Shown: positions 6,610 through 9,283 of the stretch, in pieces
Layout of the letters: each line of letters starts with the position of its first letter
How positions within the stretch are numbered: the first letter of the stretch is position 1
NCBI GenBank assembly: GCA_002702965.1
Contig: PADE01000078.1
Location: forward strand, 9,193 to 18,475
Source of the DNA: Planctomycetaceae bacterium
GTDB lineage: Bacteria; Planctomycetota; Planctomycetia; Pirellulales; Pirellulaceae
Direction of reading: 5' to 3'
Length of the DNA stretch: 9,283 nt
Made by a program: the position numbers and the translations under genes
Notes under the pieces: generated by a model
Told to the model about the DNA's origin: nothing
Database searches by the model: none
What the model saw: only the letters and a program-made list of their open reading frames with translations

Positions 6610-6986
6610 AGGCGGATTCACTCACTCTCAGTACGTCGTGAAGACCGGTTTCGGCACAGGCGTACGACCTGAACTTCCCCGGGGACTTTTCGGGGTAAAG
6701 TATAAGATTGAAAGCACTTCGGGCAAGTCACGAGTCGCTCCCAGATCTGCCCGCTCTTGACGGCCGCCAGCGAACGCGTCAGATTGCACAGCCAGGTGGG
6801 ACCGAAAACCGGCCGTTTTCTTGGTCGGGCTTTGCGGTTCGCCCGGTGAGTTGCTCGTTCAGTGACGCTCACGGCAACCGCGATCAAATCGTAATTGTCA
6901 TGGAAGTCCGCTAAATTAGCAGCCGCGATGTGGTCCCCAAGCGGGGGTACGGATTCTCTCAGTTTCCCGGTTCGCGATTCGATCGG
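6610..6986. other. Divergent region between thrS and tRNA-Val
   Basis: This stretch should carry the thrS promoter (- strand) and the tRNA promoter (+ strand). No clear -35/-10 pair is visible for the tRNA. A - strand open frame (6887-6618) with a CPKC motif crosses the putative thrS promoter and is discussed as a finding, not called as a gene. Confidence 0.4.
6699..6726 (-). promoter_or_regulatory. Putative sigma70-like promoter for thrS
   Basis: On the - strand TTGCCC (6721-6726, 4 of 6 to consensus) and TATACT (6699-6704, 5 of 6) are separated by 16 bases. Transcription would start near 6692, leaving a leader of about 80 nt before thrS. In the leader, CCCCG and CGGGG can form a small hairpin at about 6677-6695. 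Confidence 0.35.
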
Positions 6987-7060
6987 GGGCGGTTAGCTCA
7001 GTTGGCTAGAGCGCCACGTTGACATCGTGGAGGTCGTTGGTTCGAGCCCAATACCGCCCA
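6987..7060 (+). tRNA. tRNA-Val (anticodon GAC)
   Basis: The 74-nt cloverleaf has the acceptor stem GGGCGGT (6987-6993) paired with ACCGCCC (7053-7059) and discriminator A7060. The D arm starts GCTCAGTTGG. The anticodon stem CCACG/CGTGG encloses the loop TTGACAT with anticodon GAC, reading GUC and GUU valine codons. The T arm carries GGTTCGAGCCC. The 3' CCA is not encoded, so it must be added by the CCA-adding enzyme. The gene is alone, not in a tRNA cluster. Confidence 0.97.
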
Positions 7061-7069
7061 CTCACGAGT

Positions 7070-7106
7070 AGCCGTTGTCATTGGACGACAACGGCTGCTT
7101 TTCTTT
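7070..7106 (+). terminator. Intrinsic terminator after tRNA-Val
   Basis: A perfect 10-bp stem (AGCCGTTGTC 7070-7079 with GACAACGGCT 7087-7096) closes a seven-base loop. It is followed by GCTTTTCTTT. It lies 9 nt past the tRNA and is well placed to end its transcript. Confidence 0.9.
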
Positions 7107-7295
7107 AATCCCACAAGCTCGACGATCAAAGTCAACCATAATGCATCGTCGGTACCCGGGGGGGCCGACTGCACACACAAACCGTGCTCCTGTGGGCGTC
7201 CACCGCTGAACGCGGCTGTCGGCCATCCCAACAAACGCACTACTCAACGACAACCACAAAACACTACCAGCCATCTGGAGTACGTCAAACGTCGC

Positions 7296-8762
7296 CTAAA
7301 TCAGTTCCCGAATGGGGGAGCGACCGTCTACGAGAGGGTGAGGACGCCCGCGTAGATCGGACAACGTCGTGTGACTCGCGTTGATCCCCAACTGATGGTA
7401 AAGCGTGGCAAACACGTCGCGAAAATGAACCGGGCGGTCCTGAGGGTACTCACCCAGGCGATTCGTGGAACCGACCACCTGCCCAACGCGCATCCCCCCG
7501 CCAGCGAGCACGACCGATCCTGCTTGGGGCCAGTGGTCGCGGCCCGCAGTGCTGTTGATCTTTGGCGTGCGGCCAAACTCGCCCCACATAACAACCGAAA
7601 CATCCTCCAGCATCCCGTGCGCAGCTAGATCTTCAATCAAAGCACTCAGGCCGATATCCAACATCGGTAGGGTATCACGGGCGTTCTTGAAATTTTCACT
7701 ATGCCAATCCCAATTGAAGCCCCCCCGACTCATTCGCTCCAACGGCCACTGACTGAATGCCAAGGTCACGCAACGCGCACCCGCTTGGACCAGCCGACGC
7801 GCCACCAGAAACTGCTTCACAAGTTCCGAACCGCCCAACACCGGTACCGCCGAATCGGGAATCCCATATCGCCGACACAAAGATCCCTCTTCCTCCTGCC
7901 AAGCCAGTGCCTTCGCGAGCCGGCCTGAGGTGAGAATCCCCAGAGCCTGAAGCGTAATTGCATCCATGCCTTCCATGACACCGCTGGCATCGATCCGGCG
8001 ACGCAATCGATCAAACGATGTCAACAACCTTCGACGATCCCCGAGACGATCGAGACTAATCCCCCTGAGCACAATGTCCGCCGCCGACTCCGCGTCGCGT
8101 CGAAGTTGGCCTTTGGAGACTCCCGACTTGTAGACGACATCATTGCGTTTTCGTCGATTGGGCTCAAAGCCAGCGTGGCCAATTCCCAAGAATCCGGGTT
8201 GATTCAAGGAAGCCCGGGTCGTCGATTCGGCGTTGGGAGGCGACAAACTTACAAAGGGTGGGATGCCGGCATGACGGGGCCCCAGTAACTTCGACACCGC
8301 CGCTCCGAATGAAGGCCAGCCACCAGGAGGAAATCCCGACCGCGCCACCGAGTCACCTTGTTGAGGATGTGATTCCCAACCGGTCAAACACTGGTGCAGG
8401 TTGTGGTCGTTCAAGCCACCGTACAAAGAGCGCACCACCGCCAGCTTATCCATCATGGACGCTGTTCGGGGCATGAGCTCACATACGTCGATCCCCGGGA
8501 CCCTCGACGCGATTGGCTGGAACTCACCACGAATCTCAGCCGGTGCGTCCGGCTTCATGTCGAACATGTCGAGGTGGGGTGGCCCGCCCGGCAGCAGAAT
8601 CATGATGATCGACTTTTCGGATTTCTCCCGGCCGACTACAGCCTCGGCCCGGAGGATCTCCGTCAGTGATGCGCCGCCTAGCGCCAATCCGCCAATTTTC
8701 AGGAACGATCGCCTGGGTACGCCGTCACAAAAGCGGGTCGTTGGTCCGGGAATCGTCAACAT
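7296..8762 (-). CDS. DUF1501 protein with Tat signal
   Basis: The 488-residue protein is a complete DUF1501 member, a family related to the alkaline phosphatase/sulfatase superfamily and found in many copies in planctomycetes. Substrates are unknown for most. The N-terminus MLTIPGP...CDGVPRRSFLKIGG carries a twin-arginine motif (Arg17-Arg18) followed by a hydrophobic, glycine-rich stretch, so folded export through Tat is likely. Conserved positions include HLDMFD (63-68), NDHNLHQ (118-124), WDWH (351-354), WGEFGRTP (393-400) and GRDHWP (407-412), the last resembling metal-site elements of the superfamily. Planctomycete genes of this family often sit next to a large cytochrome-like PSCyt1/PSD1 (DUF1549/DUF1553) partner; none is in the 520 bases upstream or before the tRNA downstream. 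The ATG at 8762 gives the standard N-terminus; no clear Shine-Dalgarno precedes it. Confidence 0.95.
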   Translation of the reverse strand: MLTIPGPTTRFCDGVPRRSFLKIGGLALGGASLTEILRAEAVVGREKSEKSIIMILLPGGPPHLDMFDMKPDAPAEIRGEFQPIASRVPGIDVCELMPRTASMMDKLAVVRSLYGGLNDHNLHQCLTGWESHPQQGDSVARSGFPPGGWPSFGAAVSKLLGPRHAGIPPFVSLSPPNAESTTRASLNQPGFLGIGHAGFEPNRRKRNDVVYKSGVSKGQLRRDAESAADIVLRGISLDRLGDRRRLLTSFDRLRRRIDASGVMEGMDAITLQALGILTSGRLAKALAWQEEEGSLCRRYGIPDSAVPVLGGSELVKQFLVARRLVQAGARCVTLAFSQWPLERMSRGGFNWDWHSENFKNARDTLPMLDIGLSALIEDLAAHGMLEDVSVVMWGEFGRTPKINSTAGRDHWPQAGSVVLAGGGMRVGQVVGSTNRLGEYPQDRPVHFRDVFATLYHQLGINASHTTLSDLRGRPHPLVDGRSPIRELI

Positions 8763-9283
8763 AAATTTGGTTCCAACCGAGGCATGCTACACCCTTTTGA
8801 GAGACTACCTGTTTCTACAAGCGTGGACAATGGTTTTCCCAAACCTCGGCTCCCCGACGTGAGCTGGGCGGATTTCCGATTCTATTTTGGAGACCTCTTG
8901 ACGGTTGCCTTGGTGCACCGTGAAGGCGACCCGAAAGCGTTTCGCTTGTCGCTCTTCTGGACTCGCTGACGACAACTACTAAAAACGCCTATGTAATGAC
9001 TGCAACATGACTTGCGCTATGATTTCGAGATCTCACTAGCATCCCTGGCGGCAGCGCCATCACCGCCGCCGGCAGGAATCCAGAGACACCCAGAGTGCGA
9101 GTTTCATCGAAAGCGAACCGCCCGGGTGGAGTAAAACCAACGGGAAATATAATTGGCAACGCGACTGTCGGTCACAGGTGAGACACATGCCGACGACTCT
9201 TAGGAAACCGGCCCACGGTTCCCTCGCGCCGCCAGAATGAGGAGCGTGCTGTCCTGATCTCAGCCCAGTCTCTCAGCCCAGCC
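8763..9283. other. Region of about 520 bp without a supported gene
   Basis: The bases upstream of the DUF1501 gene contain no long open frame resembling a protein family. A 61-codon + frame at 8784-8969 has no recognisable content and no usable ribosome binding site. A small hairpin (TGGCG/CGCCA around 9046-9059) and an isolated TATAAT (9148-9153) are present. Any DUF1501 promoter must lie here, but I cannot place it with confidence. Confidence 0.5.
9258..9281 (+). repeat. Short direct repeat at the window edge
   Basis: TCTCAGCCCAG occurs at 9258-9268 and again at 9271-9281, a 13-bp period. The window ends here, so whether the array continues cannot be seen. Confidence 0.7.

Noticed and set aside
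6998..7240. Open frame antisense to the tRNA, ending in a VLGSNQRPPRCQ-like translation
   Set aside because: This is the familiar false protein made by translating the reverse strand of a tRNA; the tRNA on the + strand is unambiguous.
8401..8862. 153-codon + strand frame opposite the DUF1501 N-terminus
   Set aside because: Long only because it lies antisense to a real, fully recognisable GC-rich gene.
8784..8969. 61-codon + frame upstream of DUF1501
   Set aside because: No homology, and the only purine-rich stretch is one base from the ATG, too close for a ribosome binding site.
9148..9153. Perfect TATAAT on the + strand
   Set aside because: No -35 box at 16-18 bases and no gene downstream within the window; probably chance.
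1..9283. CRISPR array, insertion sequence or phage genes
   Set aside because: No spaced repeats, transposase, integrase or structural phage genes are visible anywhere in the window.

Overview
The window reads as chromosomal DNA of a planctomycete, probably of the Pirellulales type. The signs are a Tat-exported DUF1501 protein with the N-terminus usual in that group, an FG-GAP/ASPIC-UnbV (CRTAC1-like) protein, and a PTPMT1-like phosphatase. This is inferred from protein families; there is no rRNA here to confirm it.

Layout, left to right. (1) At 1-1050 on the + strand lies the 3' part of a CRTAC1-like gene whose reading frame is broken by one in-frame TGA at 400-402, followed by homologous sequence in the same frame. 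(2) Converging on it on the - strand is a two-gene unit: a LutA-like cysteine-rich protein (2552-1836), then a PTPMT1-like phosphatase (1795-1247). (3) Positions 2553-3785 hold about 1.2 kb with no convincing intact gene, only a short pentapeptide-repeat remnant at 3212-3445 with a good ribosome binding site. (4) A translation cluster on the - strand runs thrS (threonyl-tRNA synthetase), a 64-residue putative membrane protein overlapping its stop, and infC (IF3). infC appears to start at an AUC codon behind a strong Shine-Dalgarno, and a hairpin covers its stop codon. rpmI and rplT, often found after infC, are absent. (5) On the + strand is tRNA-Val(GAC) with a textbook intrinsic terminator. 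(6) On the - strand is a complete DUF1501 protein. (7) The last 520 bases contain no gene I can support.

The most interesting point is the TGA in the CRTAC1-like gene. It would give a U-N-C (selenocysteine-x-cysteine) motif, and a small hairpin with a GU-containing loop sits about 20 nt downstream, roughly where a bacterial SECIS element belongs. The same gene, thrS and infC all end in TGA, so TGA is an ordinary stop in this genome and any recoding must depend on context. A nonsense mutation or sequencing error remains possible. Most of the rest of the window is ordinary housekeeping and lineage-typical content.
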